Assembly (NCBI GenBank): GCA_025024175.1
Contig: QCXZ01000138.1
Location: forward strand, 45,975,092-46,039,091
DNA length: 64,000 nucleotides
Direction: 5' to 3'
From: Rhyzopertha dominica
Taxonomy: Eukaryota > Arthropoda > Insecta > Coleoptera > Bostrichidae
Position 1 is the stretch's first letter. The number at the start of each line of letters is the position of its first letter. Positions 45,023 to 56,786 of the stretch are shown here, piece after piece. The position numbers were made by a program, and so were the translations under genes. The notes beneath the pieces were generated by a model. That model saw only the letters and a program-made list of their open reading frames with translations, did no database searches and was not told where the DNA came from.

Positions 45023-47094
45023 TGAATTTGGAAAGTTGTTATTATTCATGTGAGATAAATTATGTGTCTGTTATATACCAAGACTTAGCTGCTTATTAAA
45101 ACACCGGCTAATGTTACGTCACTCTTTCTGGCTCTCTTGCTGACCAGCCCAACACCACTAATCACTGAATCACCGTTGACATTTAAGTAATGTGTGCTAA
45201 TTATAGTCTTTTTTTATGTTTTAATCACAAAACAAGTCAAACAAACAGATATTAGGTAGTAAGTTCAAAGCGCTCAAAAACACGTCCTCTCGAGTCCCTC
45301 TTGAGGTTAATAATATTTTTATAATTATCAAATTAATTGTAAATACAAAAGAACTTAATTTACTTTTATTTATTATTTCCTGAAGTTATTTAAAAAAGTA
45401 TAAAAACATAGGGCATCTCCCGTTGTAAATTGTTTTTGTTCATTTTTAGTTCAACGTTTCATTTTGAAGAAACAGTAAGAATGAAATACGGACTGGAATG
45501 GGTAATCTTAAATTTAATTGTAAGAAAAGAATGGATTTAAGCCATGCAAATTTCGAATTTGTCAACGACTAAAACCAGGTTATGAAAGACGTAAAAATTT
45601 CTGCGAGTGGTATACCAGGATGTATATGTACGAAAAATGTAAGTTTTCGGATGAAAATTTGTTAATCAATAATGACATTTTCAACAAATACAACAAACAA
45701 AACCCACGCCTAAGCAGAATATCAAGGTAGCATCATCGTATTTACTATCTGTTGAAATATTTTTGGCATTTATCACAGTACCCTAACGACCTGATACATG
45801 GTGCTGCAGTACGTAACTCTAGATCGATTTATAACTACAAACGAAGTATCTTAGAACAAGATATTTTACAACTATCTACAATCGTTACAAACAAAATAAA
45901 ATGTAGCTTACATACTTACAGCTTACTCAAAAGCATTTCTTGTAGAAGGCTTACCTGCAAAGAACAAATAATTTGTTAGTATTGTAAAATTCAAACAGGG
46001 ATAAAAAAAACATGCCAGCACAGAAAATGGGTTATTTTCCAATCGTAAATCGTAAAATTTTTAATTGGAACGCTTGCAGTTGACTAGCAACAATATAACA
46101 ATTAAGCGTTCAATATTAATGCAATCTGAATTTTCACAGTAAAATTTTATCCTATCAAGCACATTGAAATTTATTATGAAACGAACAACGTTTATAATTA
46201 ATTTTACACCAATGTTTTTGCGCAAACTTTCACCGAAAACTCAAGCGCCGTCTAACTCAATCTGTTCGTCGACAGCTTCAGATTTTACCAAGCTCGCAGC
46301 TCTCGTTAGCCTCACGAAAATTTCCTCTAAAAACACCAAACAACTATACCTCGTTTGTTCCGTTTTTATCCACTTGAAACTCTGAACGCCGTGCATTGTA
46401 TCCGCCTAATGAATAGCTATGTTGTTATGTAAGCAGCGGATAATTAAAAAGTATTTTCAGTTATCAATCAACTTTTGAACGGGGCAAGTGAAGAAACGTG
46501 AGTAAAAAGTCCGACTCTCAAGGGTACGTAACGCCTATTTAATTATTTTTGCGCGGTATCGAAAGTAAAACAATATATGAAATACGTGTCGTATCGGTCA
46601 ATAGTTTCGAAACAGTTCATGTCCAATCAGCGTTGCTTGAAAGGCTCTCTCACGCGGGTTGTTTCGTATAAAAACTCTTTGTGTCTATGGCACAATTTAC
46701 TTGCCATGTAACACGAGAAAACTGCAAGGGATAATTTTGTACAGACGAAATATTAGGGCAATCGTCAACACCTGAAACTGAAAGTCAATAAAGAAGCTTC
46801 TCCATTAATGATAGTGGAGAAAGACTAGTCCTCAATTTTAGGCCAGCAGCGATATATCCAGGAAGTATAGTGGTACCATTCCATTCCCCAATCCTCTTTT
46901 TCAAGAAAACAAGATGTTGAGATATTCACGTTGTGGTTTACCAAGTACGTTTTTGCTAGTGATGATGAAGTCGTCTGTATATTTTTTTATAACTTTAACT
47001 TTTAATTTACAATTCTTACTTGACATATATCTCTTTTATCAATAGTTTTCACCTTTTTGTTGCTTAGTTTTATACACATTTATATACCACCACC
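45023..47094. other. 2 kb AT-rich stretch, nothing recognised
   Basis: Open frames at 45752-45979 and 46164-46385 carry no motif. The block 46560-46720 is less AT-rich and includes CGTATAAAAACTC, a TATA-like sequence, but no gene follows that can be read. Confidence 0.35.
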
Positions 47095-47600
47095 CTTGAA
47101 AGCTCATTGATGACACCAGAGGAGTTTCAATGGTAGGTTCATCAACAAGCCAAAATTGCAATAAAGACCTATCAAATACATCTCAATGTACTTTAAAAGA
47201 NAACATTGGGAGTAATGAACCAAACTTGGTCTCTATAAGAATTATGTTTTTACACTGTTTTCTATAGTCCCTAACAGCCAACCAACTACTAAACTACAAC
47301 AAAGCAAGATATATGATCTCGTATCTGTGTTTTTACTGATGAAGAAGTTGAGATTATTTCCATATTTACAGATTTTGAAACATTTGTTACATTTGAATAG
47401 ACTTCGGAAATTACATGTTGGATATCCCTAATTGGAAGTTTCAATTTGTCACATAAAGCTTTTGATATTAAACTGCTTTGATTTGGACTATCCAAAAGAG
47501 CTTTTAGTGTTAAGGTATTGCCATTTAACAACAGTTCTTTAATGCTTCGCTTGCGAATATACTTGACTCTAATAAACAGTTTATCGAAATAGAACAATTA
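47095..47600 (-). pseudogene. BEL/Pao retrotransposon fragment (protease region)
   Basis: Minus strand. The frame at 47289-47597 reads IKELLLNGNTLTLKALLDSP then NQSSLISKALCDKLKLPI, the retropepsin-like block of BEL/Pao elements (xLRALLDSGSQxxxIxxxxxxxLxL). The catalytic DSG is DSP here. After a gap in frame and sequence, about 47100-47185 reads DRSLLQFWLVDEPTIETPL, matching the LxxFWExEE block between protease and RT. The intervening part is deleted. No RT, integrase or LTR is visible. One ambiguous base lies at 47201. Confidence 0.7.
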
Positions 47601-47689
47601 TTACTGGGTATATAGAATATACAGACCAATTATTACTGGATATTACAGGTAAACTTGACTATTATTTGCTTAATTAACTACAGCAATGT

Positions 47690-48839
47690 ACCTTCCAAGG
47701 ATATCCTTTCAACGTTACTGCTGCGGAATTTCTAGGCTTCCTTACCACAATAAAGAAGGAAATATAATAGGAAGCACAGAGGATATAAGAGAAAGATGGG
47801 CAGAATTGTTTGAAAAATGGCCACAAGGAAATAGCAATGATATTTTAATGGGACAACATCTGATAGAGCAAGAGGGAGAGGTTGAAGAAGATTCCCCTAA
47901 GCTAGAGAGATTTTAGAAGTGATAAAGCAGTGAAAAATAATAGAAGCCCAGGTGTAGATGGGATTAGAGCAGAAATGATCGCGACAGCTTTACAGGATTA
48001 ATGGACTTCCGTCAGGCGTATGACACCATTAAGAGAGATCAACTGAATATAGCAATTAGAGAGTTATGTATACCCAAGAAGTTAATCAATCTGGTGAAAA
48101 TGACATTATTTTGCGGGTTTTCTTAGTAGGAAAAGGATTGAGGCAAGGTGATCCGATGTCACAAGTACAGTTCTTGGAACATTGTCTTGGAAAAAGTGGT
48201 GCGGGAGGCACAAATAAACAGAAGTGGATTACTACGATGTACGCTTGTCACAAGTAATATGGGTATGACGGAAGAAACAAGATCAAGGATGAGCAAAGGA
48301 ACCAGGGCTATTTACAGCATAGAAAAGTTAATTAGAAGAAAGCAAATTACTATAAAAGCAAAACTGCGGATGTACAAGGCAATTACAACGCCAACAGTCA
48401 TATATGGTAGTGAAGTGTGGAGACGAAACAATATGGAAGAAAGAGAGCTTTTGGTGTGGGAAAGAAGGATGTTGAGGAAAATATTTGGGGGCAAAAAAGT
48501 AGAAAACAAGTGGAGGCGAAGGACAAATGAGGAGCTGATGCAACTTTACCAAGATGCGGCTCTAACAAAGGTGATTAGAGCTCAAAGAATGAGATGGATG
48601 GGGCATATACTAAAGATGGCTGATAACCGAATGCCAAAAAGAGTGCTGTACAGTACGCTGGAAAGTAAAAAGAGAGGAAGACCTGCAAAAATATGGCAAA
48701 AGGAAGTGGAAGCAGACTTGAGGTGGATGTTGGAGGTAGAGAAAAGGTGACTGATTAACAGATGTGGAAAACAATTGTCAAGAAAGTAATGGTCCAATAG
48801 GCCTATCGAACTGAGCTATATATATATATATATATATTA
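47690..48839 (+). mobile_element. RTE-like non-LTR retrotransposon, internally deleted
   Basis: Plus-strand element ending in a 25-bp TA tract (48815-48839). The coding region jumps from the start of the RT to its C-terminal domain. It is the second member of the RTE-like group in the window, in the opposite orientation to 41632-43857, and different enough in sequence to be another family. Confidence 0.8.
47730..48750 (+). pseudogene. RTE-like reverse transcriptase with the catalytic core deleted
   Basis: The N-terminal side reads NIIGSTEDIRERWAELFEKW (47770-47820). KNNRSPGVDGIRAEMIATAL (47935-47990), the NKSPGxDGIPxE block, ends at a stop. MDFRQAYDTIKRDQLNIAIR (48002-48060, motif A) follows directly, so the region that normally lies between them is missing. 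GKGLRQGDPMS (48130-48162, motif B) is followed by a scrambled piece. Then a long intact C-terminal frame (to 48750) has SKGTRAIYSIEKLI, KLRMYKAITTPTVIYGSEVW, QRMRWMGHILKMADNRMPKR and KKRGRPAKIWQKEVEADL. The YADD box is absent. Confidence 0.82.
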
Positions 48840-49529
48840 TCACAATCCGTTAACACGCGTGATCCGTAGAACAATGCAACAACTAATTCATTGCCGATAA
48901 AAACGTAACTTCACCGCGAGGATGGACAAATAGCAATCTTTCGCGATTTATATCCTAGGAAGAGCGATATGAGTTATGGTAGCTAATCATGCACATTCGA
49001 ACACATCGCGGAAGATCGACCTTCCCAGCTCATGCATATCGTGCGAAAGCGCTTCCATGAATTATAAAGTCCGCGGTCGCAATTTGTATCGGTGTCAGAT
49101 ACACAGATTATTAATATCTAATAGGTAAACGCAATTACTGGATTTCCAGATGCCGTTTCAGATTCGTCACGGTGTGTTACTCGTGTGTTTCTTTGGGAAA
49201 CCGTATAGTGCGCTGATGGTTTTCGACTGATTATGCTCGTATCGATATTGAGATCTTCGGAGAACGGGTAATGAAAGAAGTACAGGTGTAACAGATGTAA
49301 TACGCGCTCGAATGGATCTCTAATTAAGTACAGTAAAAGTGCAATTACGTTTAAAAGGTTACAAAACAGATCGCGCTATAGTTGAAGCCATCTTCCTTTG
49401 TCATCAGAAAATTCATCAAAAAGAAATAAACATTTCAAGTATCTAGATATGCATGGTGGCAAATATACAGGGTGTCCCTGACACACAGCTACAATATATA
49501 GTAGACATCAAAAACAAGTTGCAATCTAC
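48840..49529. other. spacer without gene
   Basis: No recognised coding sequence. TACAGGGTGTCCCTGAC at 49468-49484 resembles a common mariner-type terminus and could be the left end of the copy that follows. Confidence 0.4.
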
Positions 49530-50815
49530 AAAGCAAATAGAAGATCGCGAAACCGGCGGTGTTAAAAATCGTCAAAAATCAGTACGTCCAAAGGTTGCTA
49601 CGATTGAGGAAAGTAGCTTGAATGTCCTTTTGGATGTGCAAGAGAATCCCGAGGGTTCCGTACAACAGCGTGCTCTCACTCACTATATTAGCAGAAGATC
49701 TGTTCAAAAACCTTCATCCATACAAAATTCACTTATTACAAGAATTAAGAGAGATGATTTCGATCGTAGGATAGAATTTTGCGAAACTACGATGAACATC
49801 GAAGAAGATAGAAACATCTTCAACTGAATTAGGTTTTCTGATGAAGCGACTTTTTGCCTCAATGATAATATAAATAGACATAATTGCAAATATTGGTCGG
49901 ACACAAATCCACACACAACACCCTCAGAAAATGAATGTCTGGTGTGGTATTATCAGTGAGCACATTACTGGGCCTTTTTTCATCGATGGAAATTTGAATG
50001 CGATCAAGTATTTTACAGCTCTTGCGGGAAAAAACTATACCGGAACTTATTCGCCTGTTCCCTAATAGTGAAAATATTGCGCATCCTTTTGAACGGTTAT
50101 GGTTTCAGGAAGATGGTGCACCGCCCCATTTTACAGTCAACGTTCGTTGACATTTGAATGCGATATTTCCAGACAGATGAATTGATAGGCGCGGAGCGAT
50201 AGAATACCCAGCATGTTCCCCTGATCTAACGCCGCTTTATTTTTTCCTGCGGGGGTATCTGAAAAATCGTATTTTTGCCACATAATGCAGGACGATTCAG
50301 GACAGAAATTCGGAACTTACCTCCAAATATGCTATAAAGAACATTAGAAGACTTTTACTCAAGGCTGCATTGCCAGGAAGTAAATGGGGAACATTTTAAG
50401 CATCGTTTATAATGTAAATCTGAAAAAAATACAGCATTTTTCACGGAATCCTGTCTTTCTTTTTTACTTTTTGGACACCCAATTCGCAATAAATTGATCA
50501 AACTAGACGAAATTATCACCATTTAAGGAAAAATGGTAACACCTGGCTTTTTTGTCCATTTTAGCCATAAACAAAATTGTTTTCAATCTTTTAGTTCTTT
50601 GTCACGCTCAATTATTATATTTATACTTTTTTCAACTCAGAAGCAACAAATTGTACAAGTGTGATACATTTTTAAAGACAGGAAAAAATATTGTTTCCAA
50701 TGGAGTGCCTTTTGACCCCCCTTTCCTATTTAAAGAAATGCAACTTGCCCCCATATCTCGAAAACGAGAGCTGACAGCTACTTATCCAGTTTTGTAAAAT
50801 TTAATCGTGTTTCGC
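49530..50815 (+). mobile_element. D-41-D type mariner-superfamily element, copy 2, left end lost
   Basis: Same family as 6992-8860. Matching starts at CGAAACCGGCGGTG (about 49548) and continues through the coding part and the inner right inverted repeat (50505-50790). The left inverted repeat and the HTH start are absent, and the outermost right end (GTTCCATACTTT) is not seen. Confidence 0.8.
49545..50400 (+). pseudogene. transposase of the D-41-D family, copy 2
   Basis: GGVKNRQKSVRPKVATIEES and DDFDRRIEFCETTMNIEEDR are intact to 49827, where a stop intervenes. Then [20 protein letters not shown] (first Asp, about 49838), [20 protein letters not shown] (49930-49985) and FQEDGAPPHFTVNV (second Asp, near 50114). 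Next, with stops, RRGAIEYPACSPDLTPLYFF follows. The third catalytic Asp is Tyr (near 50238). The end NGEHF follows about 50385. It is more damaged than copy 1. Confidence 0.8.
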
Positions 50816-53800
50816 CCAGTATATTCCGAAAAATTAATTGTGTCGATGATTTATTCAGCATTTGTTCTTTTAAATACAAGTGGATTATCATTTTCCTTAA
50901 TTCTTGTTAATAGCAGCAAAATTGCGATGAAAATGCCATTTCAAATATTTAGATGTCAAATATAAATTGTTTGAAAGTTCCTAACTAAAAGTCCATAACT
51001 TAGGTTGTTTCGACGTATATTTAATTAAACACAACTTGAATTAGAATACGTTTAAAAACATGTTTATAGAAAAGAATTAAGGGCTTGTGCGATAACATTT
51101 AAGAAGGAAAAAAATGACATTTAAAAAAGTGTTTATTGTGAAAAAAATTCACAATTTACATATTTTTAGTTTCCATGCCAACTTCACTGAGGCAGGGCTC
51201 GCAAGTACAAACATAATAGTGTAAAAATGCTTCTAAAGTAACCCAGTAATTTGTCCGAGACTTTATGCCAACCTGTACAAATAAATTCTCCTTGTAATTA
51301 ATGGCAATCAATTAAAGTGAAAATGTTATTCAACAACAGTAACGAGCAGCATAGATTTACGTTAGTATTTGCATTAGCAAGCTCCATAATTAAGCTGTTG
51401 CATCACACAATATTGTACAACATGTTGGCATCAATCAGTCGCTGTACATTTCCAAAGATATTTATTGTATTCAACTCACATTAGTAGATATTGGCTAACT
51501 AAACGATTTGAATTCGACGTATTAAAATTAGCAATTTAGGGTCTGTTGTATTAAACAATGGTGTGCCTTTTTCTGTTTATGACATGATTTAAGACGTTTA
51601 CTACAGTTCTTGCATTTCATGTTTGATGTCAATATTTTTCACTAAATCTGATTACACTGTAGATGTTCTAGCGTTTATACAATGATAATTTATAACTGGT
51701 TCAAAATTGTCATTATTTTGTGTAACAAAAATATTCTTTAGAAGTCTCTTTTCAAGAAAAAAATACTTTACGAGATATAGCAATCAGTTCATAACCGAAG
51801 AGTTAAGTTGACCACTTCCTGGTTACAAATTGTGATTTCCGTTTTCCGTAATATGTAAGATCAAATCAGATTAAACACTTTTACGATTAGTACCTGTATG
51901 ATTATTAGTATTGCCGATGGAGTAATAATATGTAATAATTCGAATACCGTTGGGGCTAATAAATGGATTGGTTGTGACTCCTGTTAAGGTGCCACTCTGA
52001 ATAGCATTACAATAACTGTAAAGGCAGGCATGGATAATAATTTCTCGTAACGTGTAATGACTAATACAAACAGCATAACACGAAAACAAATATACTTGTC
52101 TTCTAAAAAATTGATCATTGTACAATTTTCTATTGTGATATCGTGTTTAAGCATTTGAAGGAGAAGGGTTATATAGTACAAACCCCCAAATTTTAACATA
52201 TCTCAATTTTTTCAATAAAAATTTCCATTTTTCTTCGTTAAGTACATCGAAATTTTTAGCATAATAATCTATGATCCCCTTACTACTGAAGAAATTACCG
52301 TAGCTAGAAATCATTGTACACTACATATTAAAATGTACAGGGTGTTCACGGCAACAGTCTACAATAGATACTTTTCATTCGCTCGTAACTATCTTTTTTT
52401 GTGATTTTTTAAACGGATGTATACGGTACCCTTACAAGTTTACACATAGCATCTTTTCTTCATCGATGGCAGTTCATCACCAGAGTTGGGTGAGTCGTTA
52501 ATTGTGTGAGAAGATAAAGAAAAAGAGACTGCTTCGTACAGGTGATTTAACTTTAAAAGAAGCTGAATGGAATTGTAGGGCTGCAGAGGCCAGCAAGTTC
52601 CAGCTAAAGAGGACCTGAAGTGCATGATACTGAAAATTACCTTATAGCGACCAACAATAAAATTATAAACAAGATCTGGTAGACTAATTGTAAAGCCACT
52701 TAGATTTGGAGATGTTTAAAATATTTTGTTAGAAAGATACTATGTAAGCATAGCATAGCACAGCATAGCATGTAACTGAAAGTTTCAGTTGTAGTAAAGT
52801 TCTGTTTTATAAAAAAGTAACAGTTGGCATGAGTGTGCAACTATGTTCAAGTTAGTCAGTAACTAGGCAGTAAAAGTAAACAAGTTAATGTAAAACGACT
52901 TTGTAATCAACTCACTCTTAAAAAATGTTATTGATTATTAATTACCTAACATCCCGACTAAATAAGTTAACAGGTAGGGCCACGGGTTTGCGGCAAACCC
53001 ATCGTAAGGCGATTTATTTTTACACAAAGGAACCCCCAATATAACCTTATACCAATTTGAAGACTATACTACAAATTCTAACACGTTCCAATGACAAAAC
53101 AACAAAAGACCGAACTGACATTCACGAGCTAACGTAAACTTCATGAATTTCTAAAACAATACAAATTTCCTAGGGTAGGTAAAATAAATAAATTACTAGC
53201 AGGCACACCATACGAGGAAGAAGTGTAAGGTCAGGGATTCCGAAGGCGACCACACACGCAAAAAAAACTTTCTTTAGCCACCACCCAATAATTATTCGCA
53301 TGCACGTATTTTATTTATTTTCCGAGCAAAAATAATGGCGTGTAATGCCCCCAGTGCTTGCATGACTGAACCTGGGTGCAACTGAGCTTCTTCCTAGTCG
53401 GCGCGCACACACACCAATAATTAGTATTCCGATTATAGAGTTCAACGAGTTGTACTCCGCTGCTTAATTAGATCGGTGGAGATTTACACTGATCCCGACA
53501 CGAGAAAGTTTATCGGGCACTTAAGAAGACAAAAGACGATGTGACAGATCCTTCGATCGTATCTGCCTGGGAATCGCTTTCGTTGTCTTTCGGGTGTTCA
53601 ACAATGGCTTTTGTTTGGACTACTTTAGGTCGGAATGTTCCTTTCTTTACACTGGAATAATGAGAAAAAAATTATCAAAGTGGCGTATCTGTTGTAGACG
53701 AAACTAAATTCCAACGATTCGATGATCTAATCAAGAACACGGTTTAATTTCTGGGACTGCGATACTAACTGCGACGTACGTCACTGATCATTTTTTCCTC

Positions 53801-54034
53801 AATACTTCGGGCAGGCTCCGATAACAATACTGAATTTTGACGGTAAAAATCAGATATTAAACAAAAGATGTGTAACAGAAGCAGCATTTTAACTGCAGCC
53901 TCCCAACAAAATATGAAAACAATATATCGGTAGCATAAATCAATTTCTTTAAAATATAAAAGCCCCAAAATCGAAACTTCCAAAACAAACACAATCATTA
54001 AGGTGAAAAACTTACTGAAGTCAAAAAGTCTAGT
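50816..54034. other. 3.2 kb AT-rich stretch, nothing recognised
   Basis: No readable gene. Small items: a TACAGGGTGTTC transposon-end-like phrase at 52336-52347, an imperfect AGCAT tandem at 52747-52769, and a GGGTTTG-CGG-CAAACCC hairpin near 52985-53001. Open frames at 51871-52199, 52440-52625 and 53765-53998 have no motif. Confidence 0.4.
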
Positions 54035-54240
54035 TCAAGAGCACATACGTTGGATGTTCAAAATGTAGTCCATTATTGTCCACGCAAGCTTGCACTCGAC
54101 GCATCGTGGAGACTCGCACTTGACCGTTTATCGGATATAACTGTACAATAGTCTAGTGCATTAATCCGATAAATAGTACCGCAGAAACCGCGCCTAGATG
54201 TTTTTCATTACTCCATAAATGTACGTACATTTTCGCGTAC
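54035..54240 (-). pseudogene. mariner-superfamily transposase C-terminal tail
   Basis: On the minus strand 54046-54112 reads VSTMRRVQACVDNNGLHFEH then PTYVL, the RRVQACIxxNGxHFEHLL C-terminus of insect mariner-superfamily transposases. Upstream (to about 54240) only FVRENVRTFME is readable. Everything before is gone. It is a short, old fragment. Confidence 0.55.
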
Positions 54241-55054
54241 AAATTCAGACTCTTTTAAGTTAGAAACATCACTATCGTAGTCAAGTCACGTAGTATAGGA
54301 TGCCAAATTGAAGGTATAGCAGATGGCGGTTTTAAACAAGTTGCAGAAGATGATCTACCACAATTAAACATTACATACTGCCGGGTACCTACACTCCTGT
54401 ACCATTTCAAATCAAGCAGTACAAGGATGGAAGACATATAAGACGAGGACCATTTGAGAGATAATCTCAAAGCTTTCTTTAAATAAAGACAGAGTACATC
54501 AACTGATGTATAAGCTAATTTTATAAAAAATTGTAAGATCAAACCTACTGAAGGTGCTAAGAGTTCTAGAAGAACAATGGCACAAGTGCAAATTTTGAAA
54601 TTTTCAATTAATTATGACGAATGTTAAAAATAATCATTTTTCCCAGAACGATTTTTCAGCAGCACTAAGTAAGCCTTAAACACTGCAATTATTATTACTA
54701 ATAAAGTTGCAAGATCAATGTTGCTGAATTGCCAGGAATAAAAAAAAAATATATTCTTCGCTACGATTTATACCTATTACTTATAGAAATCTTAACCGCC
54801 ACGTCCATGTCATCATGGTTTTCTCTTAAGGCCATCTACCATAACCAATCTACCATGTACTCTGCGATGTTCCACTGGAATTCTTCAGAAACGTGTCTAG
54901 GTGGAAATAATATAAATGAACTTCTCAAAGAAATTTGATACAACCCAAAACAATTTTTTTATTAACAAACTCTCGGATTTTGTCTTTTTGGATAAGGTTA
55001 ATAAATTCGTATCTACACAATTAAGCATCATATCAAATTAAACGAATTTAGTGT
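54241..55054. other. AT-rich stretch, possible decayed retrotransposon
   Basis: Open frames at 54255-54542 minus and 54729-54938 plus show no clear motif. The plus-strand text before 55055 may be the upstream part of the RT fragment that follows. Confidence 0.3.
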
Positions 55055-55290
55055 TCTATAACTGGCGTACTACAAGGCTATATATGGGTCACTTACTATT
55101 TATTATCCTAATTAATAATCTTTCAAGCTCATGAAATTGTACTCATAATTTAAACTTATTACATTAAATATAGTATCTTTAGTTTCACTTATTCAGTCGA
55201 GGGCAATTTTCCTCAAAGGAATTACGTGGGAAAGATCTGGAATTAACTCTGGACATCATATTCAACTTCAGCAAGATAAAATGTGACTGC
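55055..55290 (+). pseudogene. non-LTR reverse transcriptase scrap
   Basis: Near 55060-55140 two overlapping plus frames give TGVLQG and then GHLLFIILINNLSSS. This is the SGVLQGSHLGPLLFxxFINDL block (RT motif B and the following helix) of CR1/Jockey-type elements, split by a frame change. Near 55225-55270 ELTLDIIFNFSKIKCD may be the segment after YADD. The catalytic box itself is unreadable. Confidence 0.45.
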
Positions 55291-55810
55291 GGTGTATGGT
55301 ATCCAGTATATGCATATTTTGTTAAAATTCACAGAATAAACTATTTTCCCATATCTATCACTCGTACAGGTGTCTTACGTAGTTCCTAGATTACTGTCAT
55401 GTATAGAATTGTCAATAAAGATACAGATAATAATTTAACTATGTAAAATACTTCATTTATCGCCGCAACGTTCTTTGTTTTATTCCACTAACCTATGATT
55501 ACTGTTATTATAATAAAAATGTGTATAATTTTTTTCGTGTAAACGGTTGACCTGTTGGACAATCTATTTTATTTTTATTAAAAGAATGTGAAAGATGCAA
55601 TAAACAAGTTTAGTTAACAGGAAAAGTTACACCATGGAAAAATAATCATCTGACTCTACGACTAATTCCGCCTTATTGAGGCTCATCAGACAGGGGTACT
55701 GAGTAAATTGACCAAAGCAAACCGTCGCCTTTAACCGCTGCATGCGGATTGATGTATAAAAAAGCTCTTTTATNCACAATATGGAAGAAAACCGTTGATA
55801 AACAATAACG
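55291..55810. other. spacer before the ribozyme array
   Basis: No gene. On the minus strand 55666-55689 reads CTGATGAGCCTCAATAAGGC then GGAA, a partial hammerhead-like core on the opposite strand to the array (see findings). One ambiguous base lies at 55774. Confidence 0.4.
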
Positions 55811-55966
55811 TATGCAGTTGCATGCCAATTTGTCAGGCTACAGGTCACTTCCTTTAGGAAGTAGTACCCGTTAAGGCAGCTAGGTGGCTTTGTCATCATG
55901 TCAGTGTAATGCTGACAGATGGCATTACCATCCTAAATTCTTACTTACGTCATACCATTGCTTTGG

Positions 55967-55974
55967 TATATAAG
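55967..55974 (+). promoter_or_regulatory. TATA box candidate of the ribozyme repeat (unit 1)
   Basis: TATATAAG lies 26 bp upstream of the first base of ribozyme 1, and identically at 56319-56326 and 56671-56678. A start 25-30 bp downstream would fall at the 5' edge of the ribozyme. This is inference from spacing; the diverged unit at 59062-59322 lacks the box. Confidence 0.4.
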
Positions 55975-55992
55975 CAAAACCAGTTCTATGCC

Positions 55993-56082
55993 GTGCTGTC
56001 TACACTAGACCAAAACTGCACTGATGAGCTGTAATGACAGCGAAATAGATCTATCTGCAGTTGGTTGAGGTGCAGACAGCAC
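55993..56082 (+). ncRNA. hammerhead ribozyme, unit 1
   Basis: A type I hammerhead. Distal stem I: GTGCTGTCTACAC (55993-56005) with GTGCAGACAGCAC (56070-56082), one mismatch. Proximal stem I: CTGCA (56016-56020) with TGCAG (56056-56060). Core: CTGATGA (56021-56027). Stem II: GCTGT (56028-56032) with ACAGC (56037-56041), loop AATG. Core: GAA (56042-56044). Stem III: ATAG (56045-56048) with CTAT (56051-56054), 2-nt loop. Cleavage is expected after C56055. All invariant core bases are present. The very short stem III is self-complementary, as in hammerheads thought to work as dimers. Internal loops in stem I (56006-56015, 56061-56069) could give the usual tertiary contact with loop II. Confidence 0.93.
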
Positions 56083-56344
56083 AGCATAGACATGCATTTT
56101 AATGTATGTCGGTTCTTGCCCGTTAGCAAAAAGTGCCGTGGGGACCTGCTGTCAAATTGAAGTATGCAGTTACATGCCAATTTGTCAGGCTACAGGTCAC
56201 TTCCTTTAGGAAGTAGTACCCGTTAAGGCAGCTAGGTGGCTTTGTTATCATGTCAATGTAATGCTGACAGATGGCATTGCCATCCTAAATTCTTACTTAC
56301 ATCATACCATTGCTTTGGTATATAAGCAAAACCAGTTCTATGCC

Positions 56345-56434
56345 GTGCTGTCTACACTAGACCTAAACTGCACTGATGAGCTGTAATGACAGCGAAATAG
56401 ATCTATCTGCAGTTGGTTGAGGTGCAGACAGCAC
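56345..56434 (+). ncRNA. hammerhead ribozyme, unit 2
   Basis: Same fold as unit 1, shifted by 352. CTGATGA is at 56373-56379, GAA at 56394-56396, and cleavage is expected after C56407. One base in the stem I internal loop differs from unit 1 (near 56364). Confidence 0.93.
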
Positions 56435-56696
56435 AGCATAGACATGCATTTTAATGTATGTCGGTTCTTGCCCGTTAGCAAAAAGTGCCGTGGGGACCTG
56501 CTGTCAAATTGAAGTATGCAGTTACATGCCAATTTGTTAGGCTACAGGTCACTTCCTTTAGGAAGTAGTACCCGTTAAGGCAGCTAGGTGGCTTTGTTAT
56601 CATGTCAATGTAATTCTGACAGATGGCAATGCCATCCTAAATTCTTACTTACATCATACCATTGCTTTGGTATATAAGCAAAACCAGTTCTATGCC

Positions 56697-56786
56697 GTGC
56701 TGTCTACACTAGACCTAAACTGCACTGATGAGCTGTAATGACAGCGAAATAGATCTATCTGCAGTTGATTGAGGTGTAGACAGCAC
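56697..56786 (+). ncRNA. hammerhead ribozyme, unit 3
   Basis: Same fold. CTGATGA is at 56725-56731 and cleavage is expected after C56759. The 3' distal arm reads GTGTAGACAGCAC (56774-56786), a C to T change that turns the single mismatch of units 1 and 2 into a perfect 13-bp stem. Confidence 0.93.

Noticed and set aside
46560..46720. TATA-like CGTATAAAAACTC as a host gene promoter
   Set aside because: No coding sequence or other core promoter support follows; a single TATA match in AT-rich DNA is uninformative.
55986..56532. Repeated 64-codon minus-strand open frame in the tandem units
   Set aside because: It overlaps the ribozyme on the opposite strand, recurs only because the DNA repeat recurs, and is absent from the third unit and the diverged copy.
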